A stretch of 61,350 nucleotides of DNA from Oscillospiraceae bacterium (GCA_009782385.1 WRJE01000006.1:1-61350), one strand, 5' to 3'. Shown: positions 26,299 through 34,252, counted from the first letter of the stretch. The notes: generated from the letters alone by a model not told the origin. Numbers and translations are program-made.

Positions 26299-26638
26299 TC
26301 ATTTTGGCAGCCCGCAAATCCTCGTCTGTATAGGCGGGGGTTTCTTTCTGTTTTGCGTTATCAACTTGCCTGTCGGTCGGAGGTGTTTCAGTTATTAGGT
26401 CAAGTGATTCCATAATATCCTTAATTCCGTATATGTCGCATAGAGCAAGGAAAGTGCGAATCTTGGGAGAGCCAACACCATTTTCATAGCCATACAATGT
26501 TTTAGGCGAAATAGATATGCCTTTCTCTTTAAGGCGCGTTAAAACGTCATCTACAGATAGATGACTAATGGCGCGTTGCTCTTTCAATAGTTCGGAAATC
26601 TTTTCTTTTTCAATGAGTATCGAATATTCTTTCAGCAA
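26222..26638 (-). CDS. XRE-family repressor (cI-like)
   Basis: A 138-residue regulator with an N-terminal helix-turn-helix (LSVDDVLTRLKEKGISISPKTLYGYENGVGSP) and an acidic, polar C-terminus. I place the start at the TTG at 26636-26638, 8 bases after AGGGAG; the GTG at 26647 lies inside that Shine-Dalgarno sequence. It is transcribed away from a small second regulator across a region with three inverted repeats, the layout of a lysis-lysogeny switch. Confidence 0.8.
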   Translation of the reverse strand: MLKEYSILIEKEKISELLKEQRAISHLSVDDVLTRLKEKGISISPKTLYGYENGVGSPKIRTFLALCDIYGIKDIMESLDLITETPPTDRQVDNAKQKETPAYTDEDLRAAKMINSLPEEDRKYVLGLLERLENKPNK

Positions 26639-26659
26639 TGGAATCACTCCCTAAAGACA

Positions 26660-26688
26660 ATAATATACACATGAAATAAGAATGTCAA
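26660..26688 (-). promoter_or_regulatory. Promoter of the XRE repressor gene
   Basis: On the minus strand, TTGACA (26683-26688) and TATTAT (26660-26665) are 17 bases apart. Confidence 0.75.
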
Positions 26689-26771
26689 TAAAAATTCTTA
26701 AAATAAAAGAAAAAAAGTATTGACATTCTCAAAACATAAGAATATACTATAGATAGTCTTATTAAATAAGA
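26677..26771. promoter_or_regulatory. Three operator-like inverted repeats between divergent regulators
   Basis: TAAGAAT...ATTCTTA at 26677-26700, ATTCT...AGAAT at 26725-26743 and TCTTATTAAATAAGA at 26757-26771 share the half-site (T)AAGA(AT). The first overlaps the -35 of the repressor promoter. The second lies between -35 and -10 of the rightward promoter, and the third just after its start point. Confidence 0.7.
26720..26748 (+). promoter_or_regulatory. Rightward early promoter
   Basis: TTGACA (26720-26725) and TATACT (26743-26748) with a 17-base spacer that is filled by an operator-like inverted repeat. Confidence 0.75.
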
Positions 26772-26787
26772 AAGGAGATTGGGCTAT

Positions 26788-26985
26788 ATGTCACCGGAAG
26801 AAAGCATTTGTAAAGTGATTAAAAGAAGCGGAATGACAATCAAGGCTGTAAGCGAGCGGACGGGAATCCCGTATAACCACTTACAACCGAGCCTTAAAGG
26901 TAATCGCGAAATGAGAGCTGACGAGTATATTACACTGTGTACATTTTTTAGAGTTGACCCCATGTGCGAGCGGAACACGGCTTAG
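26788..26985 (+). CDS. Small XRE-like regulator (Cro-like position)
   Basis: A 65-residue protein with a helix-turn-helix (MTIKAVSERTGIPYNHLQPSL). The ATG at 26788 lies 10 bases after GGAG; a TTG 9 bases further upstream is less likely. It is divergent from the repressor and under the rightward promoter, as Cro is in lambdoid phages. It is followed head-on by the Mrr-like gene. Confidence 0.75.
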   Translation: MSPEESICKVIKRSGMTIKAVSERTGIPYNHLQPSLKGNREMRADEYITLCTFFRVDPMCERNTA

Positions 26986-26989
26986 TTTG

Positions 26990-28552
26990 TTAACCTAACC
27001 CCAGTATGTCACGAAGCTCATCGGATGATAGAACCCGTCCACTTAATGATTGCAACCCTTCGTCCCAACAATCCAAGCAAGGCGTATGACCGTAAGATTT
27101 AGCCAACTCAATATTATAGATAAAAAAATCTTTACCTCGTATGTGATTGCACCCGTAATGATGGTATTGGCTCTCTTCGGTTATCACAATCGCCGCATAG
27201 TTACGCATAAAATTAAACTCCGACCGCATATCGTTTATTTCTTGAAAGCGTTCGTGGGCAAGTTTATAAGCGGAACTCAACTCTGCATGGAGTTCGTCAA
27301 TCTCCGTATTCTTACTAACCAAATCTGCAAAATGCTCGCGTTTGAGACTTTCAATACCTGCATCGCGCATTTTAAGCCGACTGTGATAATCTACCGCAAA
27401 AGCTGTGGCGGCAATCATTAAGCAGACGGAGATAATAAGCGCGGCAATCAGAAATGGATTTGTTCTACTTTGTTTGCGTTCGGCTTCGACAGCTATCTGT
27501 GCGTTTTGTGTTTCATCTTCTTGCGTCTCTTCCTTATCATCTTGACTAGTTTTTTCATCTAAATTGCCAAATAACTTCTTGATAGCTTTGTCTATTAATC
27601 GTTGCTCTGCTTCATTCAGCGGCGTATTCTTGAGTTTATCCTGTGCTTCAATCCAACTGTCCAACTTGCTCTCCGGAACACGAACCGTAAATCCATCATC
27701 TGTCTCAATCATGAGGTATGTTTCTTGTGAATGCTCCTTATTTCTCTGTTTTACATCTTCATCAAACGCTTTCTTCCAAGCCCAAAAATCGTCCATATTT
27801 TTTATTGGTTCTCCGGTGACTGTGTTTGTTAATTGTGCAGTGAGAAGTAATTTCGCAATTTCCTTTCTATGAAGCGCACGTTCGGCTTCGACAGCAATCT
27901 TCACAGCTTGTGAAATATGAGAGTTGTCCGGTTTTTCCTCCCGGCAATTAACCCAACGGAAACCCGATTCTTCCGCTTCTAAAATATCAGCTACATATTT
28001 CCCTTCGTCTGCGTAGACAACAGAAACGCTGTCGTACCCCCTATCAAACGGCAGATAATAAATACGCTTCCCCGTTTTAGACACAACACACTTGATTCTC
28101 GGATACTCAATAAACGGTTGCTTCTCGCAAATCTCAATACCTAGCTCTTTCGCGCATTTTCGAGCGGCATAGGATAACTGAGACGTTGTATATATAACTC
28201 CGTATATTTTTGAAACTCCCCGTTGCACTCGCATTTGACTGACAGTGCCGAAGAGCTGATGAATATATTTTTCGTGAATTAACTTATCCTTTGCCCACCG
28301 CTTACACTGGATAACCTTTATACCATCATCGGTATGTACAATCAAATCGCGCCCCAAATCACCCATGCCCATGACAGCCCCGCAAAACTGAACCCTATAA
28401 CCTTGCTTCTCATAAAGATAACCGACATATCTCTCATACTCAATGCCGATTTCATAATCTGATTTTTTAATCATCATATAGCGGTCGAGCGCAAACTGGC
28501 GGTCTTGAGGTGTATTTAGCAAAATACCATCAAAATTAAGTTTGGAATCCAA
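26990..28552 (-). CDS. Mrr-like nuclease with scaffold-like segment, membrane helix and C-terminal Cys motif
   Basis: About 520 residues. The N-terminal third is an Mrr-type PD-(D/E)xK domain: YEIGIEYERYVGYLYEKQGY, then GRDLIVHTDDGIKVIQCKRW with the Asp and CxK catalytic pattern. Next, at about residues 220-275, comes a stretch very similar to this prophage's scaffold protein (AQLTNTVTGEPIKNM...F..W). After it, ETYLMIETDDGFTVRV resembles the small frame at 52635. A transmembrane helix (FLIAALIISVCLMIAATAFAV) lies near residue 385, followed by a coiled coil and a C-terminal HHYGCNHI...CLDCW motif. The start is probably TTG at 28552, 8 bases after AAGGAG. The membrane placement suggests a superinfection or defence role, but this is inference. 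Confidence 0.8.
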   Translation of the reverse strand: MDSKLNFDGILLNTPQDRQFALDRYMMIKKSDYEIGIEYERYVGYLYEKQGYRVQFCGAVMGMGDLGRDLIVHTDDGIKVIQCKRWAKDKLIHEKYIHQLFGTVSQMRVQRGVSKIYGVIYTTSQLSYAARKCAKELGIEICEKQPFIEYPRIKCVVSKTGKRIYYLPFDRGYDSVSVVYADEGKYVADILEAEESGFRWVNCREEKPDNSHISQAVKIAVEAERALHRKEIAKLLLTAQLTNTVTGEPIKNMDDFWAWKKAFDEDVKQRNKEHSQETYLMIETDDGFTVRVPESKLDSWIEAQDKLKNTPLNEAEQRLIDKAIKKLFGNLDEKTSQDDKEETQEDETQNAQIAVEAERKQSRTNPFLIAALIISVCLMIAATAFAVDYHSRLKMRDAGIESLKREHFADLVSKNTEIDELHAELSSAYKLAHERFQEINDMRSEFNFMRNYAAIVITEESQYHHYGCNHIRGKDFFIYNIELAKSYGHTPCLDCWDEGLQSLSGRVLSSDELRDILGLG

Positions 28553-28657
28553 GCTAACCACTCCTTATCATCCTTTATCTTACCGCTCATCATTCCAAAT
28601 GTCAAACACGTCATAGTACAACTGTTATTTTCAATATCCTGTATCGGAGGGATTTAT

Positions 28658-28819
28658 ATGACTGAACTAAAAAAAATCAGAGAAGAAACGCTCCCTGACG
28701 GCAGGACAGTTGTCTACTTTGAAAACGGCGGGAAGATTACCGTGCCGCCCGTAACAGACGAATGGCGAGAACAGAAAGGCAAAGAACTCTATCGGATGAT
28801 ATATAACATGAAACGGTAA
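28658..28819 (+). CDS. Small phage protein, unknown function
   Basis: A 53-residue frame with GGAGG 7 bases before the ATG. It reads as a compact beta hairpin (LPDGRTVVYFENGGKITVPP) followed by a helix. It is probably the first gene of the early rightward operon. Confidence 0.6.
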   Translation: MTELKKIREETLPDGRTVVYFENGGKITVPPVTDEWREQKGKELYRMIYNMKR

Positions 28820-28866
28820 TTGCAATCGCTTACATAGAAGATGATTAACACGAGAGGTGCAAGAGT

Positions 28867-29349
28867 ATGAAAACGGACGCGGAAATCAAGGCAATCGCGG
28901 ATGAAATATACGACACACTGAAAAATTACGGACTAACTATCCGGGAAGCCTGTGGTGTTTTGGGAGCTGTCACCGTCAGAATAAGCGAGAAAAAGCCCGT
29001 GCCAGTCGCCGCAACCCCAACCAACCAGAAATGTTTCATCAAACCAACCCTCGAAGAGGTCGCCGCATACTGCATAGAACGCCGTAACGGTGTTGACCCG
29101 CAGAGTTTTATCGACCACTATATCTCCAACGGTTGGCGTGTTGGTAAAGTACCTATGAAGGATTGGCGAGCGGCAGTTCGCACATGGGAGAAAAGAGAGT
29201 TGAGGGTAGATGGAGGCAACCCGAAAAAACCGTCATCACAGCCAAAAAGCAATAAAAGTAAATTTGAAGCCCATCATTTGATTGAAGACCGCGAACGCCG
29301 CGCCGTTGAGGAAATGAGCAGGTACAGGGAAGCACTCACCGCACACTAA
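28867..29349 (+). CDS. Early phage protein with DnaD-like C-terminal pattern
   Basis: A 160-residue protein. The centre, PTLEEVAAYCIERRNGVDPQ followed by FIDHYISNGWRVGKVPMKDWRAAVRTWEKRE, is the pattern often found at the C-terminus of phage replisome-organiser (DnaD-like) proteins. The rest is low complexity and basic. GAGAGG precedes the ATG. A link to replication is likely, but no replicative domain is visible. Confidence 0.6.
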   Translation: MKTDAEIKAIADEIYDTLKNYGLTIREACGVLGAVTVRISEKKPVPVAATPTNQKCFIKPTLEEVAAYCIERRNGVDPQSFIDHYISNGWRVGKVPMKDWRAAVRTWEKRELRVDGGNPKKPSSQPKSNKSKFEAHHLIEDRERRAVEEMSRYREALTAH

Positions 29350-29378
29350 AGAAAATTGAAAGAAAGAGGTTGAAAACC

Positions 29379-30695
29379 ATGTTAACTAACATCCCCATCG
29401 AGCGGATACTTCCGCATCCGAATAACCCGCGCCAAAACCTCGGCGACCTAACGGAACTCGCCGCAAGTATCAAAGAACGCGGCATACTGCAAAATCTGAC
29501 CGTCATACCCCAAGACCCCGAACAGTACAAAAAGATGATAGACAGCAAGCGCAAATACCAAGGTAACTACATAGCCATCATCGGTCACCGCCGCCACGCC
29601 GCGTCTAAGCTCGCGGGACTGAACGAAATACCCTGTACCGTTGCCGTCATGGATGACAAAGAGCAAATCGCTACAATGCTTTTGGAAAATATTCAACGCA
29701 GCGACCTCACGCCCATCGAGCAGGCGCAGGGCTTTCAACTGATGATGAATTTTGGCGAAACCGCCGTAACCATCGCGGAAAAAACGGGTTTTTCCAAAAG
29801 CACGGTGTACAGCCGCGTAAAATTGCTCGAATTTGACCCGGACAAGCTCAAGGCGGCAGAAGCTCGCGGCGGTACGCTTGCCGACTACGCCGCGTTGGAC
29901 AAAATCGAAGACAAAACAACCCGCGAAAAAGTTTTGGACAAAATAGGAACGTCCAATTTCAAATATGAACTGCAATCAGCCATTGACACCGAAAAACGAG
30001 AAAAGAAGCTCGCTAAAATCATTGAGGATTTGGAGAAGTTTGCGACAAAGGTAAAATCCGATAAAGGTCTTCAATATGTCAGATATTTTTATCAAGACAG
30101 CGGCAAGATAGAAGTTCCGCCGGATGCTGACACGGTCAAATATTATTTCACTAAGAGCGGTTATTGCATAAATCTCCTCTGTGACAAAACAGCCGAAAAA
30201 CCCGAAGAGGTTTTGACCGAAAAAGAGAAAGCGAAGATAGAACACGAAAACCGCCTTAAAGAAATCACCGCCCGTATGTACAAACTGCGGCTTGAGTTCG
30301 TCAAAGGTATTTCCGATTCACACGCTAAGAAGCATTTACCGGACATCGCGGAATACATTCTAAAACAATCACTTGACAGCGGATTGCGTATCAGCAAAGA
30401 CAGCACGGGTAAGTTGTTGGAAGCGATACTTGATGACAAGAAAAAACTCGACTTTGACGCTCTTACAAAACAGTGCGTATTCTCACCGTCATGCACGCTG
30501 CTCTATGCCGCAATGAGTGTTGACTGCGAAAGTTCCCGTTATTACGATTGGGAGCTAAAACACAATCCTATGAAATATTTAGACGAGCGGTACGACTTCC
30601 TGTGCAAGCTCGGATACGAGATGTCGGACGAGGAATTGGCAATGCGTGACGGCACGCATGAGTTGTTCGGGGAAACGGAGGGTAATGATGAATAA
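29379..30695 (+). CDS. ParB-like protein (IbrB-type)
   Basis: A 438-residue protein with an N-terminal ParB/Srx-like domain: IPIERILPHPNNPRQ, the GHRRHAASKLAGL box, LLENIQRSDLTPIEQAQGF, then a helix-turn-helix (IAEKTGFSKSTVYSRVKLLEF). The C-terminal half is a helical region of unknown role. The ATG at 29379 has GAGG 9 bases before it. The adjacent gene is a PAPS-reductase-like protein; such pairs are known as IbrB/IbrA and are frequent in phages. Confidence 0.85.
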   Translation: MLTNIPIERILPHPNNPRQNLGDLTELAASIKERGILQNLTVIPQDPEQYKKMIDSKRKYQGNYIAIIGHRRHAASKLAGLNEIPCTVAVMDDKEQIATMLLENIQRSDLTPIEQAQGFQLMMNFGETAVTIAEKTGFSKSTVYSRVKLLEFDPDKLKAAEARGGTLADYAALDKIEDKTTREKVLDKIGTSNFKYELQSAIDTEKREKKLAKIIEDLEKFATKVKSDKGLQYVRYFYQDSGKIEVPPDADTVKYYFTKSGYCINLLCDKTAEKPEEVLTEKEKAKIEHENRLKEITARMYKLRLEFVKGISDSHAKKHLPDIAEYILKQSLDSGLRISKDSTGKLLEAILDDKKKLDFDALTKQCVFSPSCTLLYAAMSVDCESSRYYDWELKHNPMKYLDERYDFLCKLGYEMSDEELAMRDGTHELFGETEGNDE

Positions 30696-30741
30696 CAATC
30701 TCGAAGCACTTAACAACCACCTATTTGAATTATGTCATTGA
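30688..30741 (+). pseudogene. Duplicated 5' end of the gene at 31627
   Basis: From GGTAATGATGAATAAC on, 14 codons are nearly identical to the start of the gene at 31627 (both encode MNNNLEALNNHLFE), including the upstream GGTAATGA context. The frame then ends after LCH. The PAPS-reductase-like gene begins inside this copy, so that gene seems to have been inserted into the front of the 31627 gene, leaving a partial duplication. Confidence 0.75.
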
Positions 30742-31613
30742 TTGAACACACGCTTTTCGGGAAAGTGGACAAAGTTCAAAAGGCAATCGAGAGGATAAAG
30801 ATGTGCGACCCAATATCAAATGGGTATATGGACGAACCCTATTATACCGCATATAGCGGCGGAAAGGATAGCGATGTATTAAGAATCCTCTTTGAGCTTT
30901 CCGGGGTTCGCTATGACCTTGTACATAACCATACAACGGTAGATGCTCCCGAAACCGTCTACTATATCCGTTCAATACCCGGTGTACAAATTTCTAAACC
31001 GTACATAACCATGTGGGAGTTGATTGTAAAAAAGCGCATTCCGCCTACTCGTATTGCGCGGTATTGCTGTGAACATCTGAAAGAGCGCGGTGGGCAGGGG
31101 CGGTTTGTTGCAACGGGAGTGCGGTGGGCTGAAAGCATAAACCGGAGAAACAGGCGCGGAAGCCTTGAAATCGAAAAATCACGAAAACACATTATTCTAA
31201 ATGCTGACAATGATAACAATCGCCGATTATATGAAAGTTGTATGTCACAAGGAAAAACCATACTTAATCCTATTATCGACTGGACGGATGAGGACGTATG
31301 GGAATTTCTACATCATCACGGTTGCCGCTCGAACCCGCTTTACGAATGCGGATATAAGCGAGTGGGGTGTATCGGCTGTCCCATGGTTGTCAGCAAAAAG
31401 AGGATTGAGGAGTTTAGCAAATACCCCAAATATAAGAACGCTTATATCCGTGCCTTTGACAAAATGATTGTTGCACGCCGCGAAAATGGACTGCCTACGG
31501 AATGGCAGACAGGCGAAGATGTGTTTAACTGGTGGGTAACTAAGCCGCCGAAAGCAAATGACTTTGACGGATTGCAAATGGGTTTTCTCGATTATTCGGA
31601 TTTTAATACTTAG
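30732..31613 (+). CDS. PAPS-reductase-family protein (IbrA/DndC-like)
   Basis: A 293-residue PP-loop ATPase with SGGKDSDVLRILFELSG near residue 38, HNHTTVDAPET, and a Cys-rich C-terminal half (YCCEHLKERGG, ECGYKRVGCIGCP) that may hold an iron-sulfur cluster. Phage members are thought to act in DNA or RNA sulfur chemistry or in regulation; the substrate is unknown. It forms a pair with the ParB-like gene and is flanked by a duplicated 50-base segment. Confidence 0.85.
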   Translation: MSLIEHTLFGKVDKVQKAIERIKMCDPISNGYMDEPYYTAYSGGKDSDVLRILFELSGVRYDLVHNHTTVDAPETVYYIRSIPGVQISKPYITMWELIVKKRIPPTRIARYCCEHLKERGGQGRFVATGVRWAESINRRNRRGSLEIEKSRKHIILNADNDNNRRLYESCMSQGKTILNPIIDWTDEDVWEFLHHHGCRSNPLYECGYKRVGCIGCPMVVSKKRIEEFSKYPKYKNAYIRAFDKMIVARRENGLPTEWQTGEDVFNWWVTKPPKANDFDGLQMGFLDYSDFNT

Positions 31614-31626
31614 GGAGGTAATGAAA

Positions 31627-31872
31627 ATGAATAATAATCTCGAAGCACTGAACAACCACCTGTTTGAGGTGCTGGAACGCCTGAACGATGACGAACTGAT
31701 GAAGGGAGAAGCCGCGCTTGCGGAAATCGACCGCGCTAAAGCCATAACGGGCGTTGCCAAGACCGTCATCGACAACGCCGCTCTCGCGCTCAAAGGCGCG
31801 GAACTGATTGCCGAGTACGGTGACGGTGTCAAAGTCAGACTTCCGGCACTGCTGGCTGAAAACAATGGATAG
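31627..31872 (+). CDS. Small helical phage protein
   Basis: An 81-residue, all-helical acidic protein (LNDDELMKGEAALAEIDRAKAITGVAKTVID). GGGAGG lies 8 bases before the ATG at 31627. The N-terminal 14 codons are duplicated before the PAPS-reductase-like gene. It resembles small proteins common in Clostridia prophages next to HNH genes; function is unknown. Confidence 0.7.
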   Translation: MNNNLEALNNHLFEVLERLNDDELMKGEAALAEIDRAKAITGVAKTVIDNAALALKGAELIAEYGDGVKVRLPALLAENNG

Positions 31873-32518
31873 CATAATTATTGAACTGCGGATAATGACC
31901 GCCCCTACACACCGCAGAACCCACAGTTACACTCCCGCGCAAATCGCTTTCATCGCGGCGAACGTAAAGGGACGCACATTTGCGGAACTGACCGAGATGT
32001 TTAACCGCGAGTTCGGGACAAGCCTTAGGCGTAATCAAGTGGCAAGTACCGCAGGTAATAAGAACCTATGCAACGGCTTGTCCGGCGGTCAGTTCAAAAA
32101 GGGACAAGTGTCGTGGAACAAAGGCAGGAAGGGCATTCATCTTTCCCCGGAGACTGAGTTTAAGAAAGGGCAGATGCCGCATAATAATCTCCCTGTCGGT
32201 ACGGAGACAGTCCGCGTTGACGGCTATACATGGGTGAAGATTGCCGAACCGAACAACTGGAAAGAGAAGCACCGTTTGTTATGGGAAGCGGCACACGGCA
32301 ATGTGCCGCCGGGTCACATCGTCACATTTGCGGACGGCGACACGCAGAACCTATCGCTTGATAATCTGATTTTAATAACACGCGCACAGAACTCGGTGCT
32401 GAATCATCTCGGGCTGAGATTCAACGATGCGGAGCTGACAAAGACAGGAATCCTTATAGCTGATGTGAAGTTGGCGGCGGCTAAGAGAGTGAAAGGAGAA
32501 AGGAAGGTAACGCTATGA
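31865..32518 (+). CDS. HNH endonuclease
   Basis: About 217 residues. The N-terminus (HSYTPAQIAFIAANVKGRTFAELTEMFNREFG) is a DNA-binding helical domain. The NUMOD-like basic centre (FKKGQVSWNKG) and the HNH core follow (KHRLLWEAAHGNVPPGHIVTFADGDTQNLSLDNL). The ATG overlaps the preceding stop by 8 bases. A second ATG (31895) lies within a half copy of the palindromic element, whose AATGACCGCCCCTAC gives the residues MTAPT. Such genes are often homing or packaging-associated nucleases. Confidence 0.85.
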   Translation: MDSIIIELRIMTAPTHRRTHSYTPAQIAFIAANVKGRTFAELTEMFNREFGTSLRRNQVASTAGNKNLCNGLSGGQFKKGQVSWNKGRKGIHLSPETEFKKGQMPHNNLPVGTETVRVDGYTWVKIAEPNNWKEKHRLLWEAAHGNVPPGHIVTFADGDTQNLSLDNLILITRAQNSVLNHLGLRFNDAELTKTGILIADVKLAAAKRVKGERKVTL

Positions 32519-32727
32519 TTCAAAGACGAGTGTACTTAGAGCAAACTTGTGAGACTTGCGCCCGTGCGAGGTCGTGCTTTTTGAGAGCAACGGGAGAAAC
32601 GTCATGCCGCGAATGGAAAAAGGGTGTCACGCTAGGTGAAATTAAAGCAAAGAGAGGTAACGGTTATGTTAAAAACACTCAACAACCCGGTTGTGCTGTC
32701 AATACATATGCTAATTCTGCGAGTTAG
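32515..32727 (+). CDS. Small Cys-rich phage protein
   Basis: A 70-residue frame overlapping the HNH stop (ATGA). The N-terminus has CETCARARSCFL...CREW, a possible zinc site typical of small phage proteins. Its 3' end overlaps the next gene by 62 bases. Confidence 0.6.
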   Translation: MIQRRVYLEQTCETCARARSCFLRATGETSCREWKKGVTLGEIKAKRGNGYVKNTQQPGCAVNTYANSAS

Positions 32728-32920
32728 GGTGTTTGTGCTTATCGTTAAGTTATCCAACGGGAACGTCAAACGTGCGCGAGATTGGTACGGCGCGAACAGA
32801 AAGGTCTTAAAAATGTCGCGGAATGTACGCGACAGATATATCGCGAAAGGCAGAAGCGAGTACTTAAACGACCATAGACGTATGCTTAGGCAGTTAAGGG
32901 AGAGGGGCGGCGGGTTGTGA
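32666..32920 (+). CDS. Small basic phage protein
   Basis: An 84-residue frame with GAGG 8 bases before its ATG. It begins hydrophobic and becomes strongly basic (ARDWYGANRKVLKMSRNVRD). It overlaps the Cys-rich gene in another frame; the true start may be the ATG at 32708. No family is recognised. Confidence 0.5.
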   Translation: MLKTLNNPVVLSIHMLILRVRVFVLIVKLSNGNVKRARDWYGANRKVLKMSRNVRDRYIAKGRSEYLNDHRRMLRQLRERGGGL

Positions 32921-33129
32921 AACCGCCCGAAAGACCCGCGTATTCAGTTAAAATAAAAGCCCTGCGGACGGCTAAAGGCTGGACGCAGGACAGTCTTGCC
33001 ATGAAATTATATGTATCTAAGTCTATGGTTGTCAGGTGGGAGAGCGGAACAGCAGAACCCACGGCTACCAATTTAATCAATATGGCGAAAATTTTTGATG
33101 TTTCGATTGATTACATAATAAAGGAATGA
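32917..33129 (+). CDS. XRE-family transcriptional regulator
   Basis: A 70-residue helix-turn-helix protein (IKALRTAKGWTQDSLAMKLYVSKS, then MVVRWESGTAEPT). The GTG start overlaps the previous stop (GTGA). It ends the early gene block, and a palindromic element follows directly, so it may control the switch to replication or late expression. Confidence 0.8.
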   Translation: MKPPERPAYSVKIKALRTAKGWTQDSLAMKLYVSKSMVVRWESGTAEPTATNLINMAKIFDVSIDYIIKE

Positions 33130-33131
33130 AC

Positions 33132-33154
33132 GAGCGGCCAATGACCGCCCCTAC
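33132..33154 (-). repeat. GTAGGG palindromic element after the XRE gene
   Basis: Minus-oriented copy of the GGCGGTCATTGGCCGC type, a few bases after the stop at 33129. Confidence 0.75.
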
Positions 33155-33188
33155 ATTATATAAGTATGCGTTCGCGCGTATTTTATAC

Positions 33189-33202
33189 GGCTCATAAGAG
33201 CC
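33189..33202. other. Small hairpin upstream of the HUH replication gene, candidate origin
   Basis: GGCTC-ATAA-GAGCC, 52 bases before the start of a rolling-circle-type Rep gene. HUH enzymes nick next to such hairpins. No known nick motif was recognised, so this is a candidate only. Confidence 0.3.
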
Positions 33203-33253
33203 TAAGATTACAACCAATCCCCGAACCCCCTAAATCGTGCGGAGGTGTAAACC

Positions 33254-34054
33254 GTGAAAGGCGTGAAAATAATGGTGCGTGAATATGTGTCCGGCGCGGT
33301 AGTCGAGCGGTCGATGTTCCCGGTCGGCAACGCGGCTAAGGTCAGAAATCCGAGGCGCAAAGGCTCTACCCCTCTGAGAAAGCAAGACCAGAACGACAGG
33401 ATGGCGGTCAAGCGTCTTGCCCGCGCGATAAACTGCAATTTTTCACACGGTGATATTCTTATCACGCTCACATACAGCGAGGAAAGATTAAACAAATTGT
33501 TAAAATCAATTCCCGTAGGGAACGACGCCCCCGGCGTTCCGCCGTCACCCGATGCCATCCGCAAGGCCGCCATCCACGAGCGGGACTGTTTTCTTCGCAG
33601 GGTAAAACGCGATTTGGAAAAACAAGATATAAAACTGAAATATATCACGGTCACATCGGACATTGACGGGGAGACAGGCGACCCGGTGAGAATACACCAT
33701 CACGTACTGCTGCCCAAGGAGGCTTTTGATGCCGCTTTCAAACATTGGTGTCGGGAAGAGGTGGATTACCGCCCGTTGAGAGACCAAAAAGATTATACAT
33801 CTGTTGCAGTTTATTTACTCCGTCAAGTGCGCCGCCAGCCCGATATGAAAAAGTATTCGACAAGCCGCAATTTGGACAAGCCCGTTATCAGAGAAAAAAT
33901 AATCACCGCTCCCGCCGAACTCAAAGCACCGCGCGGAGCTGTCGTTATGCACCGCGATGAATATGACTATCAGACAATGACGCAGTACATACGGTTTATT
34001 AAAAAAGTTAACAATGAACAACGAACAGTTAACAACGAGAGGACGCGATTGTAG
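33254..34054 (+). CDS. HUH-type replication protein (REP_ORF2/G2P-like)
   Basis: A 266-residue protein. The HUH metal motif is IHHHVLLP near residue 147. Candidate catalytic tyrosines lie in KDYTSVAVYLLRQ about 35 residues later, the layout of rolling-circle Rep proteins. ILITLTYSEERL at residue 72 is the usual first strand. The insert SIPVGNDAPGVPPS (near 85-98) is encoded by a palindromic element (33515-33541). The C-terminal KKVNNEQRTVNNE derives from an AACAATTAAC-type repeat. The stop TAG is part of another element. The start is GTG, 8 bases after GGAGG. Confidence 0.85.
   Translation: MKGVKIMVREYVSGAVVERSMFPVGNAAKVRNPRRKGSTPLRKQDQNDRMAVKRLARAINCNFSHGDILITLTYSEERLNKLLKSIPVGNDAPGVPPSPDAIRKAAIHERDCFLRRVKRDLEKQDIKLKYITVTSDIDGETGDPVRIHHHVLLPKEAFDAAFKHWCREEVDYRPLRDQKDYTSVAVYLLRQVRRQPDMKKYSTSRNLDKPVIREKIITAPAELKAPRGAVVMHRDEYDYQTMTQYIRFIKKVNNEQRTVNNERTRL
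33515..33541 (+). repeat. In-frame palindromic element inside the Rep gene
   Basis: GTAGGGAACG, loop, CGTTCCG. At 27 bp it keeps the frame and encodes VGNDAPGVP, between the first Rep motif and the HUH motif. Confidence 0.8.
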
Positions 34055-34082
34055 GGGCGGCCGTTCGTCCGCCCGTTTTTTT
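34051..34082 (+). terminator. GTAGGG element acting as stop codon and terminator of the Rep gene
   Basis: The 25-bp element (34051-34075) supplies the TAG stop (34052-34054). Its GGGCGG/CCGCCC stem is followed by seven T's, which makes it a plausible intrinsic terminator. Confidence 0.75.
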
Positions 34083-34174
34083 GACGGGTGCGGCAAGCGG
34101 CACCCATACAGGATTACGAAACGAACAAAATATAGTTATTTGTGCAGATACGGAAGACATGGGAAAAGGGGGCA

Positions 34175-34252
34175 CGGGGGATATTCCCCCGCATAGGCCG
34201 CCGGCCGCCCGGTCCGCCCGTGAATTTTTGCGTCAAAATAGTCAAATTTGAC
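34175..34252. promoter_or_regulatory. Palindromes in the late-region leader
   Basis: Two perfect inverted repeats lie upstream of the small terminase gene: CGGGGGA-TAT-TCCCCCG (34175-34191) and GTCAAATTTGAC (34241-34252). The second contains a TTGACA but no well-placed -10 is seen. They may end early and control late transcription. The 250-base leader holds no convincing gene. Confidence 0.4.
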
